A stretch of DNA of 64,000 bases from Gemmatimonadota bacterium (lineage in GTDB: Bacteria; Gemmatimonadota; Gemmatimonadetes; Longimicrobiales; Gaopeijiaceae): NCBI GenBank assembly GCA_022571515.1, contig JACZXQ010000009.1:1-64000 (forward strand). Reading direction: 5' to 3'. The stretch's first letter is position 1, and every line of letters starts with the position of its first letter. Below, in pieces: positions 15,915 to 27,100 of the stretch. The notes under the pieces were generated by a model. It made no database searches and was not told the origin of the DNA. It worked only from the letters and a program-made list of their open reading frames with translations. Position numbers and translations under genes: made by a program.

Positions 15915-18900
15915 TCAGTCTCCGGCGACCCCCACTTCCGCCAAAGCAGAAGTGACCTGGCCCGCCCGTCGCCCCGCCCACCACTCCGCCACGTTTGCCT
16001 CTACCATCGCCAGCGCCGGCACCAGCAGCATCAGAATCACCGTCGCGAACAGGATTCCGAACGCGAGTGATGCGGCCATCGGAATCAGAAACTGCGCCTG
16101 CAGGCTCCGCTCGAACACGAGCGGCGCCACGCCCAGGAAGGTCGTGAGCGAGGTCAGCATGATGGGGCGGAAGCGCGACTTCGCACCCTCGACGATCGCC
16201 TCACGCGCAGCCACGCCGTTACGGCGCCGCTCGTTGATGAAGTCGATCATCACCAGGGAATCGTTCACGACCACGCCGGAGAGTCCGATGATGCCGAAGA
16301 GCGAGAGCAGTCCGAGGGACAGCCCCATGACGAGGTGAGCCAGGAGCGCCCCGATGATGCCGAAGGGAATCGCCGCCATGATGATGAGCGGTTGGACGTA
16401 GGAGCCGAACGGGATCGCCAGCAGCGCATAGATCACCAACAAGGCCAGGATGAATCCCCGCCCGATGGAGGCGAACGACTCCTGCTGCTCCTGCTGCTCG
16501 CCGCCGAAGTTGAAGCCGAGGCGCGCGTCCTCCGCAGCGAGGCGTGGAATGATGACCTCTTCCAGTTCGCGTGTGGCCACCTGGCCGGTCACGATGGCCG
16601 GATCCACGTCGGCCGTGATGGTGAGAATGCGCACACCATCCTTGCGGCGGATCTTCGTGGGAGACTTGCCGAACGAGACCCGCGCAATGCGACTGAGCGT
16701 CACCTCGCCACCGCTCGGCGTGCGCACGATGTAGTCCTCGACGTCCACGATGGCGTCACGCTCGCTTTCGGGGAGCCGCACGTAGACACGCATATCCTCG
16801 CGTCCTCGCTGAACCCGCAGCGCCTCGTCCCCGAAGAACGCCGCGCGTACCTGTCGCGCGACGTTCTCCAACGTCAGCCCCAGGGTGTGGGCCTCGGGCT
16901 TCAGGCGAAGCTGAATCTCTCTGAGGCCCTGATCCTGGTCGGTCTTCACGTCGAACACACCCGCCAGCGACTCCAATTCAGCCACCACGCGACGCCCGAC
17001 CGCTGCGAGCCGCTGCGGGTCGGGGTGCGACAACTCCACCTGGACGGGAGCCCCGATGTTGAGGACGTCGGCCGTGAACGTCAGGGAGCGCACCTCGGGC
17101 ACGTCTCCGACTTCTTCGCGCCACACCTGCTCGAATCGTCGGGAGGTGACCGTGCGCTCCTCCGCGCTGAGCAGCCGCACGTTCACGTAAGCCCGGTTCG
17201 CTACCGGCGCGCTCGTGGTGATCGCGGCGATCGGCCCCCCGATGGGTGGCGCGTTGCCCACGACGCTGTACACTCCCCGCACCAGCGGAGGGGAGCCCTC
17301 CGGCCGCTCGGATTCCAGGCGCTCGACGGCGCGCTCGGCCGCGAGCCGAAGGTGCTCGGCAACCGCACTCGTGCGCGACACGGACGTGCCCTCGGGCATT
17401 TCGAGGTCGGCGATCACGTTGTCGCCCTCCACACCGGGAAAGAACTCCACCTTGATGAGGCCCGCGGGCACGAGCGCGACGGACATGATGATCAGGGCCA
17501 CCGCCCCCGCGATTATGATGCCCGGCTCCCTGGTGGTGAAACGGAGCCCTCGGTCCAGAGGCCCCTGAATGAAGGCCTGGAGTCGTGCGTCGACCGCGGT
17601 TTGAACCAGCATGATCCGACGGGAGATGCCCTTCTTCCGCTTCTGCGTGTGCGGCTCGGGCAGGTGCGAGAGGTGGTGGGGGAGAATCAGGAGCGACTCG
17701 ATGAGCGATAGGATCAGCACCGAAATCACGATGACCGGGATCGCCCCGAGGACCTTGCCCATCACGCCCGGCACGAAGAGCAGAGGGGAGAACGCGGTGA
17801 TCGTCGTGAGTACGGCGAAGATGACCGGGCCCGTGATGCGTTTGGCACCGCGCACTGCAGCGAGCAGGCCGGGCACTCCCCTCTCCCGCTCCGAATAGAT
17901 GTTCTCCCCGACCACGATGGCATCGTCCACCACGATGCCGACCGCCAGGATGAAGCCGAAGAGCGACATCACGTTGATCGAGACGCCGAGCACCATCATC
18001 ACCGCCAGTGTGCCGATGAACGACAGCGCGATCCCGGCCGCCACCCAGAGTGCCAGCCCCAACTCGAGGAAGAGCGTCAGCGCGATCATGACGAGCAGCA
18101 GTCCGAGCGCCGCGTTCTTCAGCATCAGCTTGAGACGGTCTGCCAGGATGTCGGCATCGTTGTTCCACACCTCCAGGAACACGCCCGCGGGCAACGCCGG
18201 AATTATGTCGTCCGCAAGCGCGGCCTCGACCGCGTCCACGATCTCCAGCACGCGCTCGTCCGACGTCCGGTAGACCTCCACCAGCGCGGCGGGCCTCCCG
18301 TTGTAGCGAGTGATCAGGTCGGCGTCCTCGAAGCCGTCACGCACGGTCGCGATCTCACCGAGTCTTACGACCGTGCCGTCCGGACGGCTGATGACCACGA
18401 TCGACTCGAAGTCCTGCTGGTCGTAGTTCTGCCCGAGCGTGCGGATGCGCACCTGCTCGTCGCGCGTCTCGATCCTTCCCGCGGAGAGGTCGAGGCTGCT
18501 CTGTCGAACCGCGCGCGAGACGTCGCCCAGCGTGAGGCCGAGGGCGCGCAGCGTGTTCTGTTCGACTTCAATCGAGATCTCGTACCGCCGGATACCGCTC
18601 GTCTCCACGTACGAGACTTTGTCGAGTGCGGCGAGAGCGTCCTCCGTGCGGTACGCGATTTCCTTGAGAGTTCGCTCGGAAACGTCGCCGAAGACCGCGA
18701 GCTTGATCACGCTTTGGCGGTTGGTGAGCTCGCGGATTTCTGGCCGTTCCGCGTCGACGGGGAAGGTCGTGATCCGGTCGACTTCGGCTTTCACGTCGTC
18801 GAGTACCGCACTCAGGTCCGCGCCCAACTCGAGTTGAAGCGCGACCGTAGCCAGGCCTTCGGCGGCGGTGGACGTGATCTCGTCGATGCCATCGATCGAT

Positions 18901-19139
18901 TGTACATGCTCCTCGATCTTGAGCAGGATCGACTCCTCGATCTCGTCGGGAGTCGCACCCGGGTACTGCACCGAGACCAGAACAGTGTCGAGGCTGAACT
19001 CCGGAAAGACCTCTTGGACGAGAGCCCCCAGCGACACGAGTCCCGCCATGATCACGAAGATCATGAGCAGGTTTGCGGCCACCTTGTGCTTGACCATGTA
19101 CGCGATCGGACCATGGAGGTCGTCGGGTAGGGGGGTCAT
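15915..19139 (-). CDS. RND-family efflux pump inner-membrane subunit
   Basis: 1074 residues, close to AcrB/MexB length. It has twelve predicted helices with two large periplasmic loops. The helix-4 proton relay is present in ILAVGIVVDDAIVVGENIY (two Asp), and the symmetrical second half reads GIIGLSGVVVNDSLVMIDFI. The N-terminus (AYMVKHKVAANLLMIFVIMA) is the usual first helix. It exports drugs or other amphiphiles by proton antiport. It is the third gene of an efflux operon, 4 bp after the adaptor gene; substrate unknown. Confidence 0.95.
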   Translation of the reverse strand: MTPLPDDLHGPIAYMVKHKVAANLLMIFVIMAGLVSLGALVQEVFPEFSLDTVLVSVQYPGATPDEIEESILLKIEEHVQSIDGIDEITSTAAEGLATVALQLELGADLSAVLDDVKAEVDRITTFPVDAERPEIRELTNRQSVIKLAVFGDVSERTLKEIAYRTEDALAALDKVSYVETSGIRRYEISIEVEQNTLRALGLTLGDVSRAVRQSSLDLSAGRIETRDEQVRIRTLGQNYDQQDFESIVVISRPDGTVVRLGEIATVRDGFEDADLITRYNGRPAALVEVYRTSDERVLEIVDAVEAALADDIIPALPAGVFLEVWNNDADILADRLKLMLKNAALGLLLVMIALTLFLELGLALWVAAGIALSFIGTLAVMMVLGVSINVMSLFGFILAVGIVVDDAIVVGENIYSERERGVPGLLAAVRGAKRITGPVIFAVLTTITAFSPLLFVPGVMGKVLGAIPVIVISVLILSLIESLLILPHHLSHLPEPHTQKRKKGISRRIMLVQTAVDARLQAFIQGPLDRGLRFTTREPGIIIAGAVALIIMSVALVPAGLIKVEFFPGVEGDNVIADLEMPEGTSVSRTSAVAEHLRLAAERAVERLESERPEGSPPLVRGVYSVVGNAPPIGGPIAAITTSAPVANRAYVNVRLLSAEERTVTSRRFEQVWREEVGDVPEVRSLTFTADVLNIGAPVQVELSHPDPQRLAAVGRRVVAELESLAGVFDVKTDQDQGLREIQLRLKPEAHTLGLTLENVARQVRAAFFGDEALRVQRGREDMRVYVRLPESERDAIVDVEDYIVRTPSGGEVTLSRIARVSFGKSPTKIRRKDGVRILTITADVDPAIVTGQVATRELEEVIIPRLAAEDARLGFNFGGEQQEQQESFASIGRGFILALLVIYALLAIPFGSYVQPLIIMAAIPFGIIGALLAHLVMGLSLGLLSLFGIIGLSGVVVNDSLVMIDFINERRRNGVAAREAIVEGAKSRFRPIMLTSLTTFLGVAPLVFERSLQAQFLIPMAASLAFGILFATVILMLLVPALAMVEANVAEWWAGRRAGQVTSALAEVGVAGD

Positions 19140-19143
19140 GACG

Positions 19144-20361
19144 CTACCGCACCCCGGCGTCGTTCACACGCACTTCCATGCCTTCCGTCGCCACGTTTGT
19201 GCCAGCCACGATCACGGACTGGCCGTCGGCCAGGTCGCCGATGACGTAGATCTTTTCGTCGGATTCCTGGAGCACATCCACCACTACGATCGTCACTCGC
19301 CCGTCGGCGCCGATCGCCCAGACTTCGTTTCCCGGGCGGAGCGCACGGCGCGGCACCACGAAGTACTCTTCCGGCTCGATGCCTTCGATCGCCACCTGCA
19401 CGAACTGTCCCACGAGAAGGGGCGGCGGCGTTCCGACTTCGGAGTCGCCGTCTGCCGGACGCCCGTCGCTGAACGGGTCGGGGACACGAACCACGATGTC
19501 GATGGTGCGGCTCTGTTCGTCGAGCGCGGTCTCGGCCCGGTCGACGTAGCCCTCCCAGGAGAAGCTCCGGTCGCCGTACTCCATGGTCACGACCGCCGCG
19601 ACGGAGCGGTCATCGTGCCCGGCCTGGAGCGACCACAGGCTGGGGATCAGGACGGCGTCGCCGTCGGACACCGGGATTACGACCTCGACCACGTCCGAAG
19701 CGTAGATCCGACCGAGACTCTCACCCGGAGCGACGAAGCGACCCACATCGGCGCTCTCGTTTCGGACGCGCCCGTCGAACGGGGAGGTGACCTCCGTGCG
19801 AGCCAGGGCCAGTTGCGCATCGCGAAGTTGGGCCTCGGCTCGGGCGAGAGCGGCCTTGGCCGCCTGGAGTTGAGGCTCGCGCAGCGCCAGCGGACTCGGC
19901 GGTGGGGATCCGTCGCCGCGGCGACTCTCGCGAGCCCGAAACTGCTCGTATTCGGTCCGCGCAATCTTCGCTTCTTCCTCGGCCTGAAGCAGCGCGACGC
20001 GCTGTGTGGCGACGTCGGCCTGAGCCTGTTGCACCCGGTTCTCGTAATTGGCCGGGTCGATCCGAACGAGGACCTCACCCAAGGACACGTGGCCGCCGCT
20101 CTGTAGGTTCGGGCTGACCGCTACGATCTTCCCGCCCACCTCGGCCGCGACGTCGATTTCCGAACGCGGCCGTACGGTTCCGCTCCCGAAGACCGGAATC
20201 GGACCGGACCCGGCTACCACCGTCTCGACAGACACGAGCGGCGCCTCGGGCTCCGGGGGGCGGCGAGGTGGTTCGGGCCGCAACAGTATCATCACCTGCG
20301 CGACAATGACCGCGCCAATGACAATCCCGGCCATGGTGAGAAGGCTCCTGCGATTCGTCAT
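19144..20361 (-). CDS. RND efflux periplasmic adaptor (membrane fusion protein)
   Basis: 405 residues. An N-terminal membrane anchor (LLTMAGIVIGAVIVAQVMIL) is followed by the lipoyl/barrel-sandwich half (AEVGGKIVAVSPNLQSGGHV), a long coiled-coil hairpin (VQQAQADVATQRVALLQAEE ... LARAEAQLRDAQLALARTEV), then the second lipoyl half (TSPFDGRVRNESADVGRFV) and beta-barrel/membrane-proximal domains. It links the RND pump to the outer-membrane channel. Its start overlaps the stop of the channel gene by 4 bp, so translation is coupled. Confidence 0.94.
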   Translation of the reverse strand: MTNRRSLLTMAGIVIGAVIVAQVMILLRPEPPRRPPEPEAPLVSVETVVAGSGPIPVFGSGTVRPRSEIDVAAEVGGKIVAVSPNLQSGGHVSLGEVLVRIDPANYENRVQQAQADVATQRVALLQAEEEAKIARTEYEQFRARESRRGDGSPPPSPLALREPQLQAAKAALARAEAQLRDAQLALARTEVTSPFDGRVRNESADVGRFVAPGESLGRIYASDVVEVVIPVSDGDAVLIPSLWSLQAGHDDRSVAAVVTMEYGDRSFSWEGYVDRAETALDEQSRTIDIVVRVPDPFSDGRPADGDSEVGTPPPLLVGQFVQVAIEGIEPEEYFVVPRRALRPGNEVWAIGADGRVTIVVVDVLQESDEKIYVIGDLADGQSVIVAGTNVATEGMEVRVNDAGVR

Positions 20362-21878
20362 CGAGTGGCCTCATGTCCGGCATCCGTGGGACGGAAGCCG
20401 AGAACGGGTTGAGAGTCGTCATCTGTCCACCCACCACCCAAGGCACGGTGAACGCCCAGCCGGGCGAGCGCGAGATCAGTCCCGGCCGCCGAAAGAGTGG
20501 ACTGCACGCCGAGCAGAGTCCGGAGCGCATCGAGGTAGTCTGTGTAGCCCGCCACGCCCGCCGCATACCGTCGCGACTGCAGGTCTGCGGAGGCCTGCGC
20601 CTCCTCCTGCTGCGAGGTCAGGAGCCCGTAGCGCCGCCGTTCCTCCTCGTAGCGCTTGAGCGATATCTCCACTTCGTAGACCGCGGTCAGGACCGTGCGG
20701 CCGAAGGCTGCCGCGAATTGGGTGTACTGCGCCTCGGCGAGCTTCACGTTGTCGCGCAACCGGCCGCCCTGAAAGATGGGGGCCGTGAGGCCCGCGATGA
20801 AATTGGTAAACCACTGGTCGGCGTCGAACAGGCCACCCACGTCACTACTCTGCCGCCCGGCTGATCCGGAGAGGGTAAGCGTGGGAAGTAGCTGCGCTTT
20901 GCGGGCTCCCACCCGGAAACGGGCTGCCGCAAAGCGTTCGGCCGCGGCGCGTACGTCAGGGCGCTGCAGGAGCAGGTCGGCCGGAATGCCCGTATCGATC
21001 GGAGCGGTGACCTGGACAGGGTCGAGCATCTCACCCAAAAGACCTTCGATGCGTCCGGCGTACCGTCCGAGCAGCACGGCCATGCGGCCTTCGGCGTCCG
21101 CCAGTTGGGTCTCGATCTGTGGTAGGCTCGCCTGTGCGGTTCGGAGGTCGAGACGCACCTGGTACAGCTCGAGCGAGGAGACGAGTCCGCGGTCGTAGCG
21201 GGTAACGGTCAGCGCTTCCCGCTCCTCCAGCACCTCGGCCGTCTCACGCGTCAGTCCCACGCGCTCCCGCAGATCGCCGATCTGGAAGTACGTGGAGATC
21301 GTCTCGGAGAGCACGCCCAGCCGTGCGGCGTCCAGGTCCGCGCGGGAAGCCATGAGGTCCGCGACGGCCGCCCGCCCGTCGTTGCGGGCTCGGCCCCAGA
21401 AATCGAGTTCCCAGGAGAACCCCAGCGAGGCCGAATACGTGGTGAAGTCGAACCTATCGAGCGTGGGGCTGGCCAGCGTGGAGTCTGGAGTGAGGTCACG
21501 GAAGGCTCCACCGATGCCCGTGTTCGACGGTTGGTTCGTCTTGCTGGCGTCGGCCCCGGCCTGGATCTGGGGGAAGAGGTCCGCCCATGCGATCCCCGAT
21601 TGTGCCCGGGCCTGCTCGACGCGCGCGACGGCTTCGACCAGATCGAGATTGGAAACGAGCGCCGAGTCGATCAGCGCATCGAGGTTGGGGTCCTCGAAAT
21701 CGCGCCACCACTCCAGGGGGGCGTAGTCGCCTCCGCCCTCCGATTCCAAGAAGGTCTCGGGGAGATCGGCGACCGGCTGCGGCACCTGGGGCGCGGGAGC
21801 GAAGGAGCACGCCGTAGCGGCCAGAAGGGGCAGTACGGAGGCTTGTCGAACCCGGATGCTCGGCTGAATGCGTTCCAC
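20358..21878 (-). CDS. TolC/OprM-type outer-membrane efflux lipoprotein
   Basis: 506 residues, NodT-like. The N-terminus (RQASVLPLLAATACSFAP) is a lipoprotein signal with A-T-A-C. Two long alternating helical repeats carry OEP-domain signatures: LDALIDSALVSNLDLVEAVA and LLQRPDVRAAAERFAAARF. Three copies build the outer-membrane barrel and periplasmic tunnel. It is the first gene of the three-gene efflux operon; no regulator gene lies next to it. Confidence 0.94.
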   Translation of the reverse strand: MERIQPSIRVRQASVLPLLAATACSFAPAPQVPQPVADLPETFLESEGGGDYAPLEWWRDFEDPNLDALIDSALVSNLDLVEAVARVEQARAQSGIAWADLFPQIQAGADASKTNQPSNTGIGGAFRDLTPDSTLASPTLDRFDFTTYSASLGFSWELDFWGRARNDGRAAVADLMASRADLDAARLGVLSETISTYFQIGDLRERVGLTRETAEVLEEREALTVTRYDRGLVSSLELYQVRLDLRTAQASLPQIETQLADAEGRMAVLLGRYAGRIEGLLGEMLDPVQVTAPIDTGIPADLLLQRPDVRAAAERFAAARFRVGARKAQLLPTLTLSGSAGRQSSDVGGLFDADQWFTNFIAGLTAPIFQGGRLRDNVKLAEAQYTQFAAAFGRTVLTAVYEVEISLKRYEEERRRYGLLTSQQEEAQASADLQSRRYAAGVAGYTDYLDALRTLLGVQSTLSAAGTDLALARLGVHRALGGGWTDDDSQPVLGFRPTDAGHEATR

Positions 21879-21968
21879 GGTAGACGATACCGAGGGGTGT
21901 GAGAGGCGGCAAGACAGACAGGGCGTTCGCCGCCGATCGCGCCGAATCCGGCCGCGTGCCGGTCGCCC

Positions 21969-22300
21969 TCACAGCACCACGACGTGCTCCGTTTCCGCAC
22001 CGTGAACAGCCTCGAGCGGTAATCCCCGGTCGAACGTGACCACGTATCCGTCGTTCGAGACCGCCAATGCGAGCAGATACGCGTCGGTGATCTGACGGTG
22101 GCCGGACAACCGGCCACGCTCGATGATCGAATCGTCCAGGAGGGAGATCCGGTCGGTCCAGAACGCGTGGCCACCGGCTTGCGTCAACCTCTTCAGCCGA
22201 TCGCCGGCGTCGGCCACGGTGGTTCTCCGACCCGGATACGCCGGATTCGAGAGCACCCGCACAAGCCCGTTTTCGGTGAGAGGGCAGGTTGCCCATCCAT
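21969..22300 (-). pseudogene. C-terminal part of a VapC-like PIN toxin
   Basis: The frame begins GWATCPLTENGLVRVLSNPA and ends ALAVSNDGYVVTFDRGLPLE, AVHGAETEHVVVL. This is the second half of a PIN-domain ribonuclease (active-site acidics in QITDAYLLALA and TFDRG are kept). The first ~55 residues with the opening Asp are absent, replaced by sequence that is antisense to a coiled-coil frame. The upstream open frame is only read-through. Without the N-terminal Asp the nuclease site is incomplete. No antitoxin gene is next to it. Confidence 0.75.
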
Positions 22301-22317
22301 CGTCCCGACCCGCTCCG

Positions 22318-22632
22318 AAGCAGGAGTTCAATCGGCTCGAGGCGCGGGTGGAGGAGGTGCAGGAAGGCATCCGCCAGATGGCGGAAGGCCTGGTGGCGGT
22401 CAACGAGCGGCTGGACCGTGTGGACAAGAGATTGGACGGCATCGAGTCGAGGCTGGGAAAGGTGGAGATGCGGCTCATCGCCCTGGAGATCCGTGTCGGT
22501 GGCGTGGAGAACCGTGTCGGCGCCCTGGAGACCCGTGTCGGTGGCCTGGACGGCCGCTTCGACCGCTTCGAATCCCTCTTCCGTATCGACCGTCTCGATG
22601 TCCAACAGAGATTGAATGCACTTGAGAATTGA
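22318..22632 (+). pseudogene. Coiled-coil protein fragment without its start
   Basis: About 104 residues of heptad sequence: EFNRLEARVEEVQEGIRQMA ... NERLDRVDKRLDGIESRLGK, then near-repeats EIRVGGVENRVGALETRVGG, ending RLDVQQRLNALEN. The frame has no own start; upstream it runs into the antisense of the PIN fragment. It meets that fragment at ~22310, so both genes lost their 5' parts at one breakpoint. Original function unknown. Confidence 0.55.
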
Positions 22633-22787
22633 GGAGCAAGGTCATGGGCTGGACCCCGATCCATTCAGGCCCCCGCCATGGGCTCCGCTCTCCCCCTTGC
22701 CCACCACCACCACTCCATAGTACCCATCAAAGCCGCTGGGCCCGTCCGGCCCCGCCTTCACGTCGGATCCGCGCCTAGGAGGTCACG

Positions 22788-24155
22788 ATGACGACGCCTC
22801 GTTTCCGTTCCCGTCACGTGGTGGCTGCCTTGAGTGCCCTCCTCCTCGCCGCCCTCCTAGGCACATCCCCGCTCGTCGCGCAGGGTACTGCCCAGTGGAG
22901 TCCCCTGAAGCGTGGGAGCGACAACATCGAGGTGCTGGGCCACCTGCCGCTGGGTGCGGACGAGAACCTGGCGGATATGGACATCGAGCAGGAACTCAGC
23001 CGGCCCTACGTCTATGTGGCCAGAGCCCGTTACGCCGGGCTGGGCCCCGTGGGCCTGGCCATCATCGACATCTCGGATCCCACGCACCCGACGAAGATCA
23101 CCGAGTGGCAGATCGAGAATCAGGATCTACACATCGGCGGAGCCCGGGACGTGAAGCACTTCAAGTGGAACGACCGTTACTACGTGGTCCAGAGCCTTCA
23201 GTTCAGGCAGGGGGGCCCGGACTCGGATCTGGGCGCGGTGGTGCTGGACGTGACCGACCTGCCGGATCCGTCCTCGGTGCGGGAGGTGGCCCGCATCCGG
23301 GAGCCTGATCTGCCCGGCGGCTTTCACAACATCTTCATCTACAAGCACTCGAATGGACGGGTCTATCTGCTGACCACCGTGTCCGGCCCTTTCGCCAACA
23401 TCTACGACTTGGGCACGCTGGTGGAGGACGGACCGGAGCACGCGTTCGCCGGGCGGGTGCCCGTTCCCGAGGGAGCCCAGGTAGCCCCGGGCCGCAGCGC
23501 CTACCACGACTTCTATGTCGGCTACCATCCGGACACCCAGCAGGACCGCTTCTACGGCGGCGGCACCGGCGGTTACTACGTCTACAACATCACGGACCTC
23601 GAGAACCCGGAGCTGCTGGTCACGCTGACGGGCATAAGTGGCATCAGCCGCGGCCACACGTTCACGCCCACGCCCGACGGGCGTTACGTGATCGCGGAGT
23701 CCGAATACCAGTACGCACCGCTCCGGATCTTCGACTTGAAGCCGGCCTTGGATGGGGACGTCACCAACATCCGCCGGCCCATCAGCGGATGGACCGCCGA
23801 CTGGAACAACCTGACCCACAACCACGAGGTGCGCTGGCCCTTCGTGTTCGTCTCGGGCTATTTGGACGGACTCCAGGTCTTCGACATCTCGGATCCCACG
23901 AACCCCGTCACGGTGGGCTTCTACGACACCTACCTGGGCAGCATGAAGTCGAACGAACAGTCGGTCATGCGTGGCGCTTTCGGCGTCGACGTGCGTAACG
24001 CCGACGGCCTCATCGTGGTCAGTGACATGAGCACCGGCCTGTGGATTTTCCGGATGGAGGGCTTCCAGGGATGGAACGGCGAGGACTGGGGCATGCCCGA
24101 CATCTCGAGCGCCCAGAAGTGGGACTCACCGCTGCCGGGGCGGCCTATAAGTTAG
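22788..24155 (+). CDS. Exported LVIVD-repeat beta-propeller protein
   Basis: 455 residues. The signal peptide (VVAALSALLLAALLGTSPLVAQ) is followed by LVIVD-type repeats, seen as GLAIIDISDPTHPTKITEW, GAVVLDVTDLPDPSSVRE, YYVYNITDLENPELLVTL and LQVFDISDPTNPVTVGFYDT. These form a secreted or surface beta-propeller with probable binding function. AGGAGGTCACG before the ATG fixes the start. It is a single gene; no partner is evident. Confidence 0.88.
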   Translation: MTTPRFRSRHVVAALSALLLAALLGTSPLVAQGTAQWSPLKRGSDNIEVLGHLPLGADENLADMDIEQELSRPYVYVARARYAGLGPVGLAIIDISDPTHPTKITEWQIENQDLHIGGARDVKHFKWNDRYYVVQSLQFRQGGPDSDLGAVVLDVTDLPDPSSVREVARIREPDLPGGFHNIFIYKHSNGRVYLLTTVSGPFANIYDLGTLVEDGPEHAFAGRVPVPEGAQVAPGRSAYHDFYVGYHPDTQQDRFYGGGTGGYYVYNITDLENPELLVTLTGISGISRGHTFTPTPDGRYVIAESEYQYAPLRIFDLKPALDGDVTNIRRPISGWTADWNNLTHNHEVRWPFVFVSGYLDGLQVFDISDPTNPVTVGFYDTYLGSMKSNEQSVMRGAFGVDVRNADGLIVVSDMSTGLWIFRMEGFQGWNGEDWGMPDISSAQKWDSPLPGRPIS

Positions 24156-24182
24156 CTGGCAGTTAGCGCGGCGGGGACTCCC

Positions 24183-27100
24183 CTACACCACATCCCTGAC
24201 GACACCCGCCCGCAAGAACATCAGCTTCCCGGCAACGTCGCCCTCGGCCAGCCGGTACTGCTCACGGACCACGTCGCAGTACGCTGTGATCTGCGGTCGG
24301 TAGTGCTCCGTGCGGGCGGCGAGCAACGCCTCGTCACCTGCCTCGATGGCGTCCGTTTTGAAGTCCAGGATCTCGGCCCGCACCACCTGCCCGCCGCTCT
24401 GGATCAGCACCAGGCGATCGATGAACCCCTCTTGGATCTCGTCCCCCAGTCGTCGCGCGAACGGGTACTCGTTCTCGACGCGAACGACCGTGTCCGGCTC
24501 GGATGGGAAGGCATCCCGGCTCAAGGCGCTCCGGATCGGATCCATCTCGAGCCAGCCACGAAAATCCGCGATGAGCCTGGTAACCTGGGCGTCAGCCATG
24601 CCGGGTGCCGTCTTCCGAGCGATCGTCGCGAGCGCCTCGTCGGCGGCGATCCCGTCCTCGATCCATTCGATCTGCTCGCACCAGGCATGCACCACCTCCC
24701 CCCGCAGGAAAGCGGGGGCCGCATCGAGGCGGAGAGCAAAGGACAGGTCCACGTGGGCTCCGCCCTCGAGGCTCGACGGGCTGCGCCGGGCCAGGTTGCG
24801 GCCCGGTCCGGCAGTGGAGGGACCGAGGAGCGGGGCGCGAGGGTCGGCGTCCCCCTCCGATTTCGTCGCGTCCACCGGCGCTGGCAGTGGCTCAGGCTGG
24901 CCCTCCAGCCGCTCGAACCACCGAGGATCTCCGCGCTCCAGTAGTATGCCCTCGGCGCCGGCCTGCTCGTCCTCCAACCCCAGTGCCTCGCGGATCACCG
25001 CTGCGCTGTGCTTCGTGCTGCCGCCCTCTGGAGGAAGGATCACGTGGAGCGCGTACTTCGCCCTGGTAAGGGCCACATAGAGCACGCTGAGCCCATCTCG
25101 CAAACCGGCCGCCCGGCGTTCGCGCTCGGGAGCCACGACCTCGGGGAACAACGGCAGGAGGGCCTTCTGGACGCGCGGGTAGACACGCACCACGAGGCCG
25201 TCTTCATTGCGCTCGGGGATGGCCACGCCCCGTCCCTTGGGTTCCAGGGAGACGTAGAGCTCGGGGAGCACGACCGCGTCGAACTCCAGCCCCTTGGATC
25301 GGTGGACCGTCATCACCTGCACCCGGGCGGAAGAAGGATCCTCCACCGACTCGCCGGCTACGTAACGGGTGAAGTCGGACGGCCGCAGGGTCGGCCGCTC
25401 ATCCCATCGGTGGCCCAACTCCACGAGCTGAAGGAGGCGTTGCACCTCCCTGGCGTCGCAGCGGGGGGCGAGGTCGTGGACCAACCCCGACAGGGTCGGA
25501 CCGTAGCCCTCCCTGAGGAGCCGGATGCGGATGCGGGCCGCGACGGCCCGTGCGGCACCATGATCCTTCCTGTCCCGGAGCCCAACGACTTCGCCCAGGG
25601 GTGTGCTGGCCACGTGATAGAGGGCCGCCCGATCACACGGGTGATCGGCCAGGCGGAAAAGGGAGAGTAATGCGTTGGCCGGTGGCGTATCGGTCAGGAA
25701 CGTGCCGCCCTCTCCGCTGGCCCGGACGCCGAGTTCCCGAAGTTCGTCCATGAGGTAGCCGACCACGGTATTTCGCCGGACCAATACACCGATGGTTTGG
25801 CCCGGCATCTGATCGTGCAGTTCCTTCACCACCTCCGCGGCGTGGCGGAGAAGGTTCGGTCGGATGGCGGCCCTCCCGGTGTCGGCCGGAGCCAGATGCA
25901 CGCACACGTGGCCGGGAAGATCGCGGGCGGGCGAGAGTTCCGTGAAGTCCTCCATCCAGGCCGACGCGACGTCGGGGCCCACGTCGATGCTGGACACGAC
26001 GCCATTGCTCGGCAGGCCACGGAAGACGTCGGCCACGAAGTCGAGCACCACCGCGCTCGACCGCCAGGACTTGTCCATGGTGGTCTCGGCCAGCCCATGG
26101 CGCTCGCCCACCTGGCGCACGAGTTCGGGACGCGCGCCCCGCCACCCATAGATGGACTGCTTGGTGTCGGCCACGATGACCCCTGCGCGCTCATCCAGGT
26201 GCCCGGACAACAGTTCGTGGGCGAGCGGCTCGAGAGCCCGCCATTGCTCCAACGAAGTATCCTGGAACTCGTCGAGCAGGATGTGACGTACCTGCTGGTC
26301 CAGGCGATAGTGCAGATCCTCCCGGCCCCCGGTGGGGTCGGGCCCGCCCAGCAGGTACGTGATGTCCTCGAACCTGTATGCGCCGGCGCGGCGCTGGGCA
26401 CTCTCGAACGCGGTCTCCAGGAGCTCGGCCAGGCGGCCCATGGCCTCCGTCTCCCGGCGGAGCTTCGGGGCGAGGTCGATGCGGGCCAGCCTGCGTGCCT
26501 CGTCGAAGACGTCGACGAACTCCGAGGGGATGGGCTTTCTGCTGAACAAGTCCTCGCCCGCAATGATCTTGGTACCGACTCCCTTTCCGAAGACCGCGAC
26601 CCAGTCGAGCGCCGCGATGGCGTCCGAGGTGCTATCCCGGGCGGTTTCCCAGGCCTTCATGGGATCTCCGGCCTGGGTCTTGGGGACCTCGAGCTCCCGC
26701 AGCCGGGTGGCTAATTCCAGCGCGGTCGCCTGGAGCGTTTCGGGAGACAGCTGTTCGGTTACGCCGAAGCTCGGACTCCAGGGATCGACGGCCTCCGGGT
26801 CCAACTGCCGGCGGATGCGGAGCAGCGTGTCGACGTTGTCGAGGAGGGCGTTGTGGACCTGCCGGTCGGCTTCACCTCGGTTGAGCATGCGAAGCAGCTC
26901 CACCAACTCCGCTCTGTCGGCGCCGGCCAGGGCGGCCTGTACGGCCTCCGTTTTCAGCCGATCCTGGGTGGGCCCGTCGGCAATGGTCCAGCTGGGCGCC
27001 AGCCCCAGTTCCTGGAAGAAACTCCGGGCCACCCGCACGAAAAAGGCATCGAGCGTACCCACGTTCATCTCGTGCAGATCGGTGAGCAGCCGGCCGAGCA

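Noticed and set aside
16335-17711. 458-codon plus-strand frame inside the RND pump gene
   Set aside because: Antisense to a conserved transporter, composition biased to His/Arg/Asp, no domains.
22098-22625. Long frames crossing the PIN and coiled-coil fragments
   Set aside because: They combine antisense of one fragment with sense or shifted frame of another; treated as two remnants instead.
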